This document shows positions 1-8,993 of a stretch of 64,000 bases of DNA, piece by piece; the stretch's first letter is position 1; each line of letters opens with the position of its first letter. Source of the DNA: Ampullimonas aquatilis. Lineage in GTDB: Bacteria; Pseudomonadota; Gammaproteobacteria; Burkholderiales; Burkholderiaceae_D. The notes beneath the pieces were generated by a model. That model was not told where the DNA came from. It saw only the letters and a list, made by a program, of their open reading frames with translations, and searched no databases. Where the stretch lies: NCBI RefSeq assembly GCF_049675895.1, contig NZ_CP183834.1, positions 1,302,001-1,366,000 on the forward strand. The letters are read 5' to 3'. The position numbers and the translations under genes were made by a program.

Positions 1-558
1 GCTTTGTAAGCTGGCTAATAACTGGTCAGCATTCGGCCTGGAACTGTGCGATGAGGATGTATTAGCAGCGATGTCGCTCAGGGTTTCGGCGGCGTCATGT
101 TGAGTGTGTACCCGGTTGCCAAACCAGTGCCATTGCAGGGTGTGCAAATCACCCATCAGCAGATTAAAGCCTTCATATTGCTCACACCAGGGATGCCATG
201 CGTTGGCGGCATCCTGTTGCCAGTCTACAAATTGATTGGCGGTTTGCTGCTCGCGAAGATAAGCGGCTACCAGTTCACCGCGTGAAGGTTTGCTGCTTTT
301 GGAAATGCGCAGGGTTTCGCGAAAATTGGTCAGTGCGGCAAAGCGGCCGGAGCGGGTGACGCCCATCCAGGTGCCACCGCCTTGTAAATCGCGGCCAGCC
401 AATAACGCATCGGCATGTGCTGTGGGATTTGCTGGTGTTGGTTGAGTTGGCCACCAGGCGAGTGGCGCTGTGGGGCGGGCATAAAACTCGTCACGATTGG
501 CCACCAAGACCAGTGGGTAGTCGTCATGGGCGCGCAGCCCAAATACGATCAGGCACAT
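1..558 (-). CDS. NRDE/TANGO2 family protein, C-terminus beyond window
   Basis: Reading leftward from the ATG at 558, the protein begins MCLIVFGLRAHDDYPLVLVA and then carries the ANRDE motif that names the family, with RPTAPLAWW and the GRDLQGGGTWMG block after it. The frame stays open to base 1, so only the N-terminal 186 codons are seen. NRDE/TANGO2 proteins (about 250-270 residues) have been linked to haem trafficking and secretory organisation in eukaryotes; the bacterial role is not settled. The start overlaps the last 10 bases of the DUF4936 gene, which suggests translational coupling. Confidence 0.88.
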   Translation of the reverse strand, partial: MCLIVFGLRAHDDYPLVLVANRDEFYARPTAPLAWWPTQPTPANPTAHADALLAGRDLQGGGTWMGVTRSGRFAALTNFRETLRISKSSKPSRGELVAAYLREQQTANQFVDWQQDAANAWHPWCEQYEGFNLLMGDLHTLQWHWFGNRVHTQHDAAETLSDIAANTSSSHSSRPNADQLLASLQS

Positions 559-857
559 GCGGTGCGCAAGGCCTCCAGTGCATTGGTTTCAATAAATGCT
601 TCGGTATGGCGGGGGCTGGCCACGCGATAGGCAAAGCCGGTCTGAATCAAGGCTTGCTTGAGCCGTGCTTCAAAATCATCGGGCAGGTTTTCAAAGACCT
701 CCATCCAGGTTACCAGATTATCTGTGGCATCCGGGCTGGCCGGGCGGCGCATTAAACGACCCCGATGATTGAGCAGATTGACGAGCTGGGCAAAGGCAGT
801 CTGCACGGTATCAGCCAGTTCGGGGCGGGTTTTGTAGTAAATGTACAAGTGGCGCAT
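549..857 (-). CDS. DUF4936 family protein
   Basis: A 102-residue protein beginning MRHLYIYYKTRPELADTVQT, a start typical of the short DUF4936 proteins of betaproteobacteria. The ATG at 857 is preceded by AAGGA at a good distance. An upstream in-frame start at 998 exists but would add a low-complexity extension and has no ribosome site. The C-terminal region LPDDFEARLKQALIQTGF and the polar tail look like a small cytosolic alpha/beta protein. Function is unknown. It overlaps the NRDE gene downstream by 10 bp, so the two are probably one operon. Confidence 0.75.
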   Translation of the reverse strand: MRHLYIYYKTRPELADTVQTAFAQLVNLLNHRGRLMRRPASPDATDNLVTWMEVFENLPDDFEARLKQALIQTGFAYRVASPRHTEAFIETNALEALRTACA

Positions 858-1053
858 GATGAAATTCCTTAAATCAGTCAGCCAGTCTACAGCAGCCCTG
901 GTCCCGATAATATTGGTATCTTGCCTGAGTCCGTGCCTGTCGATAGTCCTTATCTTGCAGATGACAGGATTTCCAAAGTGCTGGATACAGTCTTTCATCG
1001 GTCAATAGTGACGTAGATTTCCTTAAATGCCGAAGGTTGTTAAGGTTCGATTG

Positions 1054-2052
1054 TTAAAGTTTACGGGTTTCCGTGACATCCACATCCAGGGCATAGGGCA
1101 TAGGCTGCAGTGACAGCACGGGGCCAGCCAAGCTGCCAAGATGCAAACTACTGTTGAGTGAGTCCATCGTGGTTTCAACCAGGCATTCATAGACTTGCGG
1201 GTTGTCAGGCAGAGGTGCCGCATTGACGATGGTACCAGTGGCTTCGCGCTCGTTGAGTGAAGAAAAAACTTCAGCACCGGCTACTGCATTGGCAGCGACT
1301 TGTGCCAGCACCGAACGACGGCGTAATTTGCCCAGGTATTGGCTGCGCGCGACGACTTCCTGGCCAGGGTAGCAACCCTTTTTAAAGTTGACGCCACCCA
1401 CCAGCTCAAAGTTGACCATTTGCGGCACGAATTTTTCCTGTGTACCCGTCACAATTTGTGCCACACCGGTTTTGAGTTGCAGCCAATGCCAGTCCTCGAG
1501 TGTCAGCGCCGAGGTGGATGGGCTGCCTGCTTGCAATTTGGCAATGAAGTTGGTCGATTGGTTCGCATCTAGCCAAAGTTCGTAGCGCCGCAATTCATCC
1601 ATGTCAGGCAAGCGTACCAGGTGGCCGCCAGCAAAGCTGGTCACGCCATAAGGCTCGGTGGGCAGTGCGATATCTGCACCGACTAGCTCGGTGATTTTGC
1701 TGGCTTGCTGGGTAACCAGACCAAATGCAGCCAGCTCACTCAACGCCAGTTTGACTTTGGCGCGCATGATGAACATGGTTAAACGTTTTTGCAGGCCGGC
1801 CGCGATATCTGTACCAGTGCGAAGATATAAAATGTCCTCATTGCGCCAATTGATGAAGGTAGCCAGCATTCGGCCACGGGCTGTGCAGTAACCAGCCAGT
1901 CGGCCTATGCCGGGTTTGAGGGACTTGACGTCATTGGTGAGTTGATTATGCAAAAACTCAACCGCATCCTCGCCTGTCAGAGTTAAGACAGCCGCGTCAC
2001 TTAAGGACACGACGCCAACTGTATTCGCTAGTTTTTCAGTGATGGGGTTCAT
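1054..2052 (-). CDS. ygfZ: Folate-binding YgfZ/GcvT-like protein
   Basis: This 332-residue protein contains the family signature K-G-C-Y-x-G-Q-E (KGCYPGQEVVAR) in its C-terminal half and FLHNQLTNDV near the N-terminus. YgfZ is a folate-dependent protein that supports assembly or repair of certain iron-sulfur clusters; the signature Cys is the conserved functional residue. The start is taken at 2052 (MNPITEKLANTVGVVSLSD) because the longer frame to 2337 runs antisense through the promoter and start of mltG. It is divergent from mltG, with 95 bp between them for both promoters. Confidence 0.93.
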   Translation of the reverse strand: MNPITEKLANTVGVVSLSDAAVLTLTGEDAVEFLHNQLTNDVKSLKPGIGRLAGYCTARGRMLATFINWRNEDILYLRTGTDIAAGLQKRLTMFIMRAKVKLALSELAAFGLVTQQASKITELVGADIALPTEPYGVTSFAGGHLVRLPDMDELRRYELWLDANQSTNFIAKLQAGSPSTSALTLEDWHWLQLKTGVAQIVTGTQEKFVPQMVNFELVGGVNFKKGCYPGQEVVARSQYLGKLRRRSVLAQVAANAVAGAEVFSSLNEREATGTIVNAAPLPDNPQVYECLVETTMDSLNSSLHLGSLAGPVLSLQPMPYALDVDVTETRKL

Positions 2053-2147
2053 TGTTATGTATTTAATTCGTGATGTGAAATGATTATAGATAAAGCAAAA
2101 ACCATGAACGGTAGAATAGTCTTTTAACAACGAGCACTTAGGCCAAA

Positions 2148-3179
2148 TTGAAAATTTTAAAACGAGGCGCCAAGGCGTTGATATTGTTGTCTTTGTTGGC
2201 TTTGTTAAGCATCGGCGTAGCGGCGGGCTACAGCTGGTACTGGTCACATGCACCTTTGCAAGGTACGCCATTGCAACAGGGAGAGTCGGCTTATCCTTTG
2301 CAATTTGTGATTCCGGCGGGTGCCAGCGCCAAGGCATCTGCCCGATTAATGAAGGAATCCGGTTTGATGATCAGTCCGCTGCAATTTGCCTTACTGGCGC
2401 GCTGGCAAAACAAGGCGAGTCAGATCAAGGCTGGTAATTACGAGTTGCTTGCCGAAACCACACCTTTGCAATTGCTCGACAAACTGACCAGTGGTGATGT
2501 CACACATCAGCAGATTGCCATTATCGAGGGTTGGACCTTTGCGCAAATGCGTTTGGCTTTGAATGCTACACCGGAGCTGCAGCATACCACTGCCAGCATG
2601 AGTGACGCTGAACTCATTGCGGCCCTGGCCTTGCCAGTGGATCATCCGGAAGGGCAGTTTTTTCCCGATACCTACCGGTTTGACAAAGGCAGTACTGACT
2701 TGTCCATTTTTAAAAGGGCGCACCAGGTCTTACAAAAAAAACTTGATACCGCTTGGCAGGGCAGAGCCGAAGCCTTGCCATTTGCTTCACCCTACGAGGC
2801 GCTGATCATGGCCTCGATTGTGGAAAAGGAAACCGGTAATGCGCGGGATCGCAGCAAAGTTGCAGCGGTGTTTGTCAATCGGCTGAAAAAAGGCATGTTG
2901 TTGCAGACAGATCCGACTGTGATCTACGGTATGGGCACGCAGTTTGACGGTAACTTGCGTAAAAATGATCTGCAGACCGATACACCCTACAATAGCTATA
3001 CCCGTTCGGGATTACCACCCACCCCGATAGCGTTGCCAGGACAGGCGGCCATTGAAGCCACCTTGCATCCGGCCCCCATAGACGCTCTGTATTTTGTGGC
3101 TAAAGGCGATGGCACGAGCATATTTTCAAATACACTGCCTGAACATAATCAGGCAGTGAATCGTTATCAGAAAAAATAG
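2148..3179 (+). CDS. mltG: Endolytic murein transglycosylase MltG
   Basis: A 343-residue inner-membrane protein with one N-terminal transmembrane helix (about residues 9-28, LILLSLLALLSIGVAAGYSW) and a YceG domain. The catalytic glutamate lies in MASIVEKETG, and the conserved TDPTVIYGMG and SYTRSGLPPTPI blocks follow. MltG cuts nascent glycan strands internally and helps set their length. The start is TTG at 2148; no ATG lies nearby and the TM helix requires this start. AGG sits just upstream. It is the first gene of mltG-tmk-holB-pilZ. Confidence 0.95.
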   Translation: MKILKRGAKALILLSLLALLSIGVAAGYSWYWSHAPLQGTPLQQGESAYPLQFVIPAGASAKASARLMKESGLMISPLQFALLARWQNKASQIKAGNYELLAETTPLQLLDKLTSGDVTHQQIAIIEGWTFAQMRLALNATPELQHTTASMSDAELIAALALPVDHPEGQFFPDTYRFDKGSTDLSIFKRAHQVLQKKLDTAWQGRAEALPFASPYEALIMASIVEKETGNARDRSKVAAVFVNRLKKGMLLQTDPTVIYGMGTQFDGNLRKNDLQTDTPYNSYTRSGLPPTPIALPGQAAIEATLHPAPIDALYFVAKGDGTSIFSNTLPEHNQAVNRYQKK

Positions 3180-3214
3180 TTATTACGATTGGTCAATTTC
3201 ATGAGAGCAGCTTT

Positions 3215-3865
3215 ATGACAGCTTCCAAGGCACATCCTTACCCCGGTACATTCATCACCTTTGAGGGGCTGGATGGAGCTGGCAAGTCGACCCATCTGTC
3301 ATTTGTGCAAGACTGGCTGTCGGTAAGGCTGATGGCGCTGAATAAAAAACTCACTGTCACGCGTGAACCTGGTGGCGCACCCTTATCGGAGCATTTGCGC
3401 GAACTGTTGCTGGTTGAGCCAATGCATGCTGAAACCGAAATTTTGCTGATGTTTGCTGCACGTCGCGAACACTTGGCACGCAAGATCGAGCCGGTTCTCA
3501 AGGATGGCAATTGGTTGATTTCAGACCGTTTCACCGATGCAACCTATGCCTACCAGGGGGGAGGGCGGCAAATTCCTTTTGCCAAAATAGAGGCGCTGGA
3601 ACAATGGGTGCATCCGCATCTGCAGCCGGATCTGACCTTCTTCTTTGATGTCAGTGAAGCAGTCGCGGCTGAGCGGGTCAGGCGCGCGCGCGATCTGGAT
3701 CGCTTTGAGGCCGAGTCGGGCGATTTTTTTACCCGTGTGCGTGAGGCTTATCATCAACGCGCCAGTCAGTTTCCACAACGCTTCCGGATTATTGATTCAT
3801 CACTGCCAATCGAAGACATTCAATCTGAACTGGTTGATCTGCTGGAAGCCTTTCTCAAATCATGA
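3215..3865 (+). CDS. tmk: Thymidylate kinase
   Basis: This 216-residue P-loop kinase phosphorylates dTMP to dTDP. The Walker A loop is GLDGAGKST near residue 20. The DR(F/Y) motif is SDRFTDATYAYQGGGR, and the lid region is ERVRRARDLDRFE. Length matches the family. The stop overlaps the holB start as ATGA at 3862, so translation of the two is coupled. Confidence 0.96.
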   Translation: MTASKAHPYPGTFITFEGLDGAGKSTHLSFVQDWLSVRLMALNKKLTVTREPGGAPLSEHLRELLLVEPMHAETEILLMFAARREHLARKIEPVLKDGNWLISDRFTDATYAYQGGGRQIPFAKIEALEQWVHPHLQPDLTFFFDVSEAVAAERVRRARDLDRFEAESGDFFTRVREAYHQRASQFPQRFRIIDSSLPIEDIQSELVDLLEAFLKS

Positions 3866-4950
3866 GCATGCCGGTCTGGTTTGAGACTGCCTTTGATGAG
3901 CTCATGCAAATGGGCGAGCAGTTGCCGCATGCGCTGTTATTGCATGGTCAGCGGGGCATTGGCAAGCGTGAGTTGGCTGTGGCGCTGGCGCAGAGTCTGT
4001 TGTGTGAAGCGCGGTTATCCAATCAGCAAGCTTGTCGCCAATGCGCATCCTGCACCTGGTTCAGGCAGGGGAATCATCCCGACTTTCGTCTGGTACAGCC
4101 GGCCTGGGTGAATGTGAATGAACCCATGTTGCAGCCAATCGGCCTGGTTGATGGGGACGATGGGACAGAAGGTGAGGGTGCTGATAGCGATGCGACCGGC
4201 AAGAAAACCAAAACCCTGTCACGGGAAATCAGGATAGAGCAAGTGCGCGGTCTGATGGACTGGATTTCCATGGGTAATCATCGCGGTGGTGTCAAGGTGA
4301 TGGTGTTCTATCCCGCCGAAGCCATGAATCCGCATGCCGCCAATGCCTTGCTCAAGACGCTGGAAGAGCCGCCACCGGCCACTCATTTCATTCTGGTGAC
4401 ACATCGTCTCGACAGCCTGTTGCCGACCATTCGCAGTCGCTGCCGCCTGCTGGGTTTACCCACACCCAATCAGCAGCAAGCCATGCAATGGCTGCAACAA
4501 CAAGGTCTACCCGAACCGGCAAAGGCGCTTTCTTATCACGGTGGTGCACCGCTGGCGGCCTGGTTTGCCAGTCAGGAACCGCATCGTTCCGAGGCAGACA
4601 AGTTCAGTCAATTGCAGGCAGCGCTGGCGAGCCCCGAGCAGATGAGTGCATTGGCATTGGCTGAATTGCTGCAGAAGAGCCCTTTAAATTTGGTGATCGC
4701 TGCGTTACAGCGCTGGATTTACGACATTATTTCACTCTCAAGTAGTACCATGATCCGGTATCATCCTGAGCAACAGGCCGTGCTTGCCAAGTTGGTCAGT
4801 CGCTTGGGTGCGAAGGGTACGGCGCAACGCGAATTGCTGGCCTATGCAGCGCAGCTCAACGATGCCCAACGCCTGGCGCAGCATCCTCTGTCCGCCAAGC
4901 TGGTACTTGAGTCGCTTTGTCTGACTTACCAGCGCCTGTTCACCAGTTAA
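3862..4950 (+). CDS. holB: DNA polymerase III subunit delta'
   Basis: A 362-residue AAA+ clamp-loader subunit. It has a P-loop-like HGQRGIGKRELA, a four-cysteine zinc module (CEARLSNQQACRQCASC), and the sensor/SRC motif TIRSRCRLL. The region around residues 105-125 (GDDGTEGEGADSDATGKK) is an acidic, low-complexity insertion between the zinc module and the second half of the AAA domain. Together with delta and tau/gamma it loads the beta clamp. The ATGA overlap with tmk and the following pilZ give the usual beta/gammaproteobacterial order. Confidence 0.93.
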   Translation: MSMPVWFETAFDELMQMGEQLPHALLLHGQRGIGKRELAVALAQSLLCEARLSNQQACRQCASCTWFRQGNHPDFRLVQPAWVNVNEPMLQPIGLVDGDDGTEGEGADSDATGKKTKTLSREIRIEQVRGLMDWISMGNHRGGVKVMVFYPAEAMNPHAANALLKTLEEPPPATHFILVTHRLDSLLPTIRSRCRLLGLPTPNQQQAMQWLQQQGLPEPAKALSYHGGAPLAAWFASQEPHRSEADKFSQLQAALASPEQMSALALAELLQKSPLNLVIAALQRWIYDIISLSSSTMIRYHPEQQAVLAKLVSRLGAKGTAQRELLAYAAQLNDAQRLAQHPLSAKLVLESLCLTYQRLFTS

Positions 4951-4971
4951 TGGATCAGTTAAAGGGTTTGT

Positions 4972-5355
4972 ATGAACACGCAAATGATGAATACCACCAT
5001 GATCAATGCCAATATGCCGCGACCTGCGGTCATGTCGTTGGCAATCAGGGAAAAGGCAGCACTCTACGCAGCTTATATGCCATTTCTCAAAAATGGCGGC
5101 TTGTTCATTCCTAGCGTCAAACCTTATAACCTGGGTGATGAGGTCTATCTGATTTTGTCCTTGATGGACGAGCCCAATAAGTATCCGATTGCCGGAAAGG
5201 TTGCCTGGATTACGCCCGCCGGCGCTTCCAATAACAAAACCGCCGGTGTGGGCGTTCATTTTCCTGATGATGATACGGGCAAAGCAGCACGAACGCGCAT
5301 CGAAACCTTATTGGGTGCCGCCCTTAAATCCAGTCGTCAGACGCATACGCTTTAA
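4972..5355 (+). CDS. pilZ: PilZ domain protein, type IV pilus type
   Basis: A 127-residue single-domain PilZ protein. The core GGLFIPSVKPYNLGDEVYLIL and the IAGKVAWITPAG block match PilZ proteins encoded next to holB. Those stand-alone PilZ proteins act in type IV pilus biogenesis with PilB/FimX and usually lack the RxxxR c-di-GMP motif. No clear RxxxR is seen ahead of the domain here, so c-di-GMP binding is not supported. Confidence 0.9.
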   Translation: MNTQMMNTTMINANMPRPAVMSLAIREKAALYAAYMPFLKNGGLFIPSVKPYNLGDEVYLILSLMDEPNKYPIAGKVAWITPAGASNNKTAGVGVHFPDDDTGKAARTRIETLLGAALKSSRQTHTL

Positions 5356-5372
5356 TCATTCCGGGAGGTATC

Positions 5373-5885
5373 ATGTTTGATATTCGCCCTGCCAATATTG
5401 CAGATTTACCTGAGATTGTGGCAATCTATAACGCCACGATTCCCTCCCGTCAGGTGACTTCAGACTTGCAGCCAGTCACGGTGGATTCGCGCTACGCCTG
5501 GTTTTTTGCCCATCCGGCACATCGTCGTCCCATCTGGATAGCGTCACCGAGTGAGCAGCCGGAAGTGGTGGCTGGCTGGTTGTCTTTTTCCGATTTTTAT
5601 GGTCGGCCTGCTTATTCAATCACCGCTGAAATTTCAATGTATGTGGCGGATGCCTGGCGTCGTCAGGGACTTGGCCAACATTTTCTGAATGAAGCATTTC
5701 GTGCCTGCCCACTACTGGGTATTGAACAGTTGGTAGCATTTGTGTTTGCGCATAATCCAGTCAGTGTTGGTCTGTTTGAAAAGAATGGATTTCAGCGTTG
5801 GGGGCATCTACCCAAGGTCGCTAGACTGGATGAGAATCTGGCTGACTTGTTGATACTTGGCAAAGCTATTGAGCTTGCCAGTTGA
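5373..5885 (+). CDS. GNAT-family N-acetyltransferase
   Basis: This 170-residue protein begins MFDIRPANIADLPEIVAIYN and has the acetyl-CoA pyrophosphate-binding signature R-R-Q-G-L-G-Q (WRRQGLGQHFLNEA) near residue 92. The ending NPVSVGLFEKNGFQRWGHLP is the usual GNAT beta-bulge region. It resembles phosphinothricin/L-amino-acid N-acetyltransferases, but substrate cannot be told. GGGAGG lies 5 bases before the ATG. It lies 17 bp after pilZ and may be co-transcribed. Confidence 0.88.
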   Translation: MFDIRPANIADLPEIVAIYNATIPSRQVTSDLQPVTVDSRYAWFFAHPAHRRPIWIASPSEQPEVVAGWLSFSDFYGRPAYSITAEISMYVADAWRRQGLGQHFLNEAFRACPLLGIEQLVAFVFAHNPVSVGLFEKNGFQRWGHLPKVARLDENLADLLILGKAIELAS

Positions 5886-5903
5886 GTGACCGGCTGGTTG
5901 AGC

Positions 5904-6359
5904 TTATTGTTCACCACGGAGCCAGGTCTGGCTTCGGCCGATCAATGAAATCCCAATAAATCCACGTACTTCCAGCTTTTGGCCATCGCTTGAAAGGGTG
6001 GCTTTGGCGCGATAGACTTTGCCATTTTTAGGGTCAAGTATTTCACCGTCCTGATAGGACTGACCATTGCGTTTCAGTCCATTCAAAAAGGTCAGGCCAA
6101 GAATAGGCTGATTGTGACGCGGCCCTTCACATTTATCGCAGAGTGGATTGGGTGGAGGGATCAAGGTTTTTTCGATACGGCCTTCATAGACACCATTTTT
6201 TTCTTCTATCAGTACCACCGCTTTGGGTTTGCCGGTTTCATCGTCAATCGTCGTCCAGGTGCCGCTGATATCATCGGCGGCTTGGGTGAGTGGACTGAGC
6301 AACAAACCGCTTAATAAGATGGTGGTGAGTTTCCTGTATGCTGTTTTTCGTTTTATCAT
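5904..6359 (-). CDS. DUF2147 exported protein
   Basis: A 151-residue protein with a signal peptide (KKxx-type N-region, hydrophobic TTILLSGLLLSPL, cleavage after TQAA) and then the DUF2147 pattern D-I-S-G-T-W, CDKCEGPRHNQPILGL and YRAKATLSSDG. The family forms a lipocalin-like beta barrel outside the cytoplasm; its function is unknown. It converges with the acetyltransferase gene and diverges from the DUF1853 gene. Confidence 0.88.
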   Translation of the reverse strand: MIKRKTAYRKLTTILLSGLLLSPLTQAADDISGTWTTIDDETGKPKAVVLIEEKNGVYEGRIEKTLIPPPNPLCDKCEGPRHNQPILGLTFLNGLKRNGQSYQDGEILDPKNGKVYRAKATLSSDGQKLEVRGFIGISLIGRSQTWLRGEQ

Positions 6360-6385
6360 TTTGACTCCTCATTGGTGAGACGCGA

Positions 6386-7387
6386 TTGTGTGTTGCCATA
6401 CTATTTACCACAATTAGTATTTACATAGGGGTTGCCATCACCCATCTCGATTTGCTTTACCGCCAGCATCAAACTGCGCTGCAATGGCTACTGACTTCTC
6501 CCGATCTGCTTAATCCCATGCATCCCTCCTGTCAGGACGTATTGCTTGATATTGAGAAATCATGGTTGGATGAAACCGAACTTGATGCCGCCATCATGTC
6601 GCTCAATCTCGAAAAATTGCCAAGACGTATTGGCCTTTATGCAGAAAATCTGCTGGCCGTCTGGTTGCGCCAAAAAACCTGGTTGCTTGATCGCAATATT
6701 CAGTTGTTTGAGGGACGCGTCACTTTAGGTGAGCTGGATTTTTTGGTGCAGACGCCCCGTGGTTTGCAGCATTGGGAGTTGGCAACCAAGTTTTTTTTGG
6801 GCGTCCGTAGTGGTCCAACTTTGAGTTTTGTGGGCCCCAATCTGGCTGATTCATTGCAGGCTAAATGGCAAAAGATTTTGCATCAGCAATTAGCCTTGAG
6901 TCGCCATGCTGCTTATCTTGATTATGCACGCCAGCATCATTTGCCCGAACAGATTGAGGCACGAGCACTGATCAAGGGCTGGTTGTTTTATCCGTTATCT
7001 GAGCAAGAAATCGGGCAAAAAACCGAACCGCAAAAAACTGGGCCGGAGTTTCTGTTGAATCCTACTCATGGTCGAGGCTGGTGGGGAACAATCAGTCAAG
7101 TGATGGCCATTGCCAAAGCGAGTTGGTTTTTAGTTCCAAGACATCGCTGGCTGGCAAGGGTGCAGGTGACAGATTTTGAAGCAGAGCAAGTGATTGAGCT
7201 TAACGATCTGAAGTTAGCGTTGGAGTCAGCCCTGCAAAAACAGGGGGGGCCAATATTGCTGGCTCAGGTTGAGGTAGATGCGGCGGGCGGTTGGACTGAG
7301 CAGGCCAGATTTTTTGTGGTGCCTGATACCTGGCCAGCGGCTGCCGCTGATTACGCCCAATCAATCAAGTCGGACGGAATGTGCTGA
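6386..7387 (+). CDS. DUF1853 family protein
   Basis: About 333 residues, with the conserved N-terminal WLLTSPDLL and the central GELDFLVQTPRG...HWELATKFFLG block, a PD-(D/E)xK-like arrangement (E-x-D ... E-x-A-T-K). The family has been proposed to be nuclease-like; activity here is inference. The true start is unclear. The longest frame uses TTG at 6386 with no ribosome site, and homologues begin close to LLYRQHQTALQW, so the first 20 residues may be untranslated. Confidence 0.8.
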   Translation: MCVAILFTTISIYIGVAITHLDLLYRQHQTALQWLLTSPDLLNPMHPSCQDVLLDIEKSWLDETELDAAIMSLNLEKLPRRIGLYAENLLAVWLRQKTWLLDRNIQLFEGRVTLGELDFLVQTPRGLQHWELATKFFLGVRSGPTLSFVGPNLADSLQAKWQKILHQQLALSRHAAYLDYARQHHLPEQIEARALIKGWLFYPLSEQEIGQKTEPQKTGPEFLLNPTHGRGWWGTISQVMAIAKASWFLVPRHRWLARVQVTDFEAEQVIELNDLKLALESALQKQGGPILLAQVEVDAAGGWTEQARFFVVPDTWPAAAADYAQSIKSDGMC

Positions 7388-7403
7388 ATCGGGAGCAGGT
7401 CGA

Positions 7404-8720
7404 TTAGTGTTTCTGCTCGCCAATCAGCCCCACACTATCAAACTCTCGCTGATTGGCGGCATGGCGACGAATGACCAGATACATGGATGCGCAGACAAAC
7501 AGGCCAAACAGGATGATCACCATCGCCGCCGATACCTTGAAGGAAATCAGCACGGCATACAGGCTGAGCATGATCAGCACAGAAAGGTTTTCGTTGAAAT
7601 TTTGTACGGCAATCGAATGACCGGCACTCATTAGCACGTGGCCGCGATGTTGCAATAAGGCATTCATGGGCACCACAAAGAAACCAGCCTGAGCGCCGAT
7701 CAAAATCAGGAAAAAGAAGGCGATAATCAGATAGAGTGGCAGTGCAAAGCCAAATAGATGCAGTGAGATGTCGGGTACCATGTGCTTATTGAAAAAGGCC
7801 AGCATCATGACGGTGATACCCATGGTAATGCCAACGGGTAAGACATTCAGTGATTGCTTGAGCGGTACGCGGGCTGCCGCCACCATGGCACCAATGGCGA
7901 CCCCAACCGCTGTGACAGCCTGCAGGATGGCACCCTTGGACAAATCCATTTCGAGTGACTGTTCAGCCCATTTCAGCACAATAAATTGCAGGGTTGCACC
8001 TGCGCCCCAAAACAAGGTAGTCACCGCCAACGAAATTTGTCCAAGACGGTCTTTCCAGAGAATTGAAAAACAATGCGCAAAGTCAGTGATGAGTCGCAAG
8101 GGATTATGTTGCTGACGTTCATAACGTACGCCAGTATCAGGAATCTTGAGATTGAATAGCGCAGCAATGATATAGGTGGCCATGATGATCAGCATGGCTG
8201 CTTCAGCAGGTGTATCAATATTGGTGTTGATGGTGGGCACATCAAAGGACAGCAAATAAGTCGCCACATGGACGTTGATGAGTGCCCCACCCATGACGGT
8301 GCCGAGAATGATCGAGCCCACGGTCAGGCCTTCAATCCAGCCATTGGCGGCCACCAGTTTTTCAGGTGGGAGCAGCTCAGTTAGAATGCCGTATTTGGCA
8401 GGGGAGTACGCTGCTGCGCCAATACCCACTATGCCATAAGCCAGTAATGGGTGAACCGATAAAAACATCAGCGCGCAGCCAACTACCTTGATGCTATTGG
8501 TGATGAACATGACTTTGCCCTTGGGCAGGGAGTCTGCAAAAGCGCCCACAAAGGCAGCCAAAACCACATAGGAAAGTACAAAGAATAGCTTGAGAAGCGG
8601 GGTCATCCATGCAGGACTTTGAACCTGTTCCAGCAACTGGATGGCGGCAATCAGCAGGGCATTGTCAGCCAGCGACGAAAAAAACTGCGCCGCCATAATG
8701 GTATAAAAACCTTTTTTCAT
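7404..8720 (-). CDS. lplT: Lysophospholipid transporter LplT
   Basis: A 438-residue major-facilitator protein with about 12 membrane segments. The N-terminus MKKGFYTIMAAQFFSSLADN and the loop SPAKYGILTELLPPEKLVAANG are typical of LplT, which flips lysophospholipids across the inner membrane for re-acylation. The gene faces away from alr, and lplT-alr-radA neighbourhoods are common in Burkholderiales-type genomes. Confidence 0.92.
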   Translation of the reverse strand: MKKGFYTIMAAQFFSSLADNALLIAAIQLLEQVQSPAWMTPLLKLFFVLSYVVLAAFVGAFADSLPKGKVMFITNSIKVVGCALMFLSVHPLLAYGIVGIGAAAYSPAKYGILTELLPPEKLVAANGWIEGLTVGSIILGTVMGGALINVHVATYLLSFDVPTINTNIDTPAEAAMLIIMATYIIAALFNLKIPDTGVRYERQQHNPLRLITDFAHCFSILWKDRLGQISLAVTTLFWGAGATLQFIVLKWAEQSLEMDLSKGAILQAVTAVGVAIGAMVAAARVPLKQSLNVLPVGITMGITVMMLAFFNKHMVPDISLHLFGFALPLYLIIAFFFLILIGAQAGFFVVPMNALLQHRGHVLMSAGHSIAVQNFNENLSVLIMLSLYAVLISFKVSAAMVIILFGLFVCASMYLVIRRHAANQREFDSVGLIGEQKH

Positions 8721-8993
8721 TCAGTTAGAACGCTTTGTTGGGTAGGAAGACGTTGGAAACCCTGTGTTAGATCAGGAAGGCGTCGCTCCATTCTCATTTT
8801 ATTGTTGACGGGCTGTGCCGTCTATTAGTTCAGACGACTGTTTTATATCACGAATCAGTGTGAAAATACCTGCTTTATGCCGCGTCATTTGCCAATTCCA
8901 ATTACGATGATGCTGGTTTGCCGAAAATGCCGATGTTTTGCATGATGTTTCAAGACATTGTGCTATCGGCTTGTTGTCACTTTTGAGTATTGC

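Noticed and set aside
2053..2337. N-terminal extension of YgfZ to 2337
   Set aside because: It would overlap mltG on the other strand and is unlike any YgfZ start.
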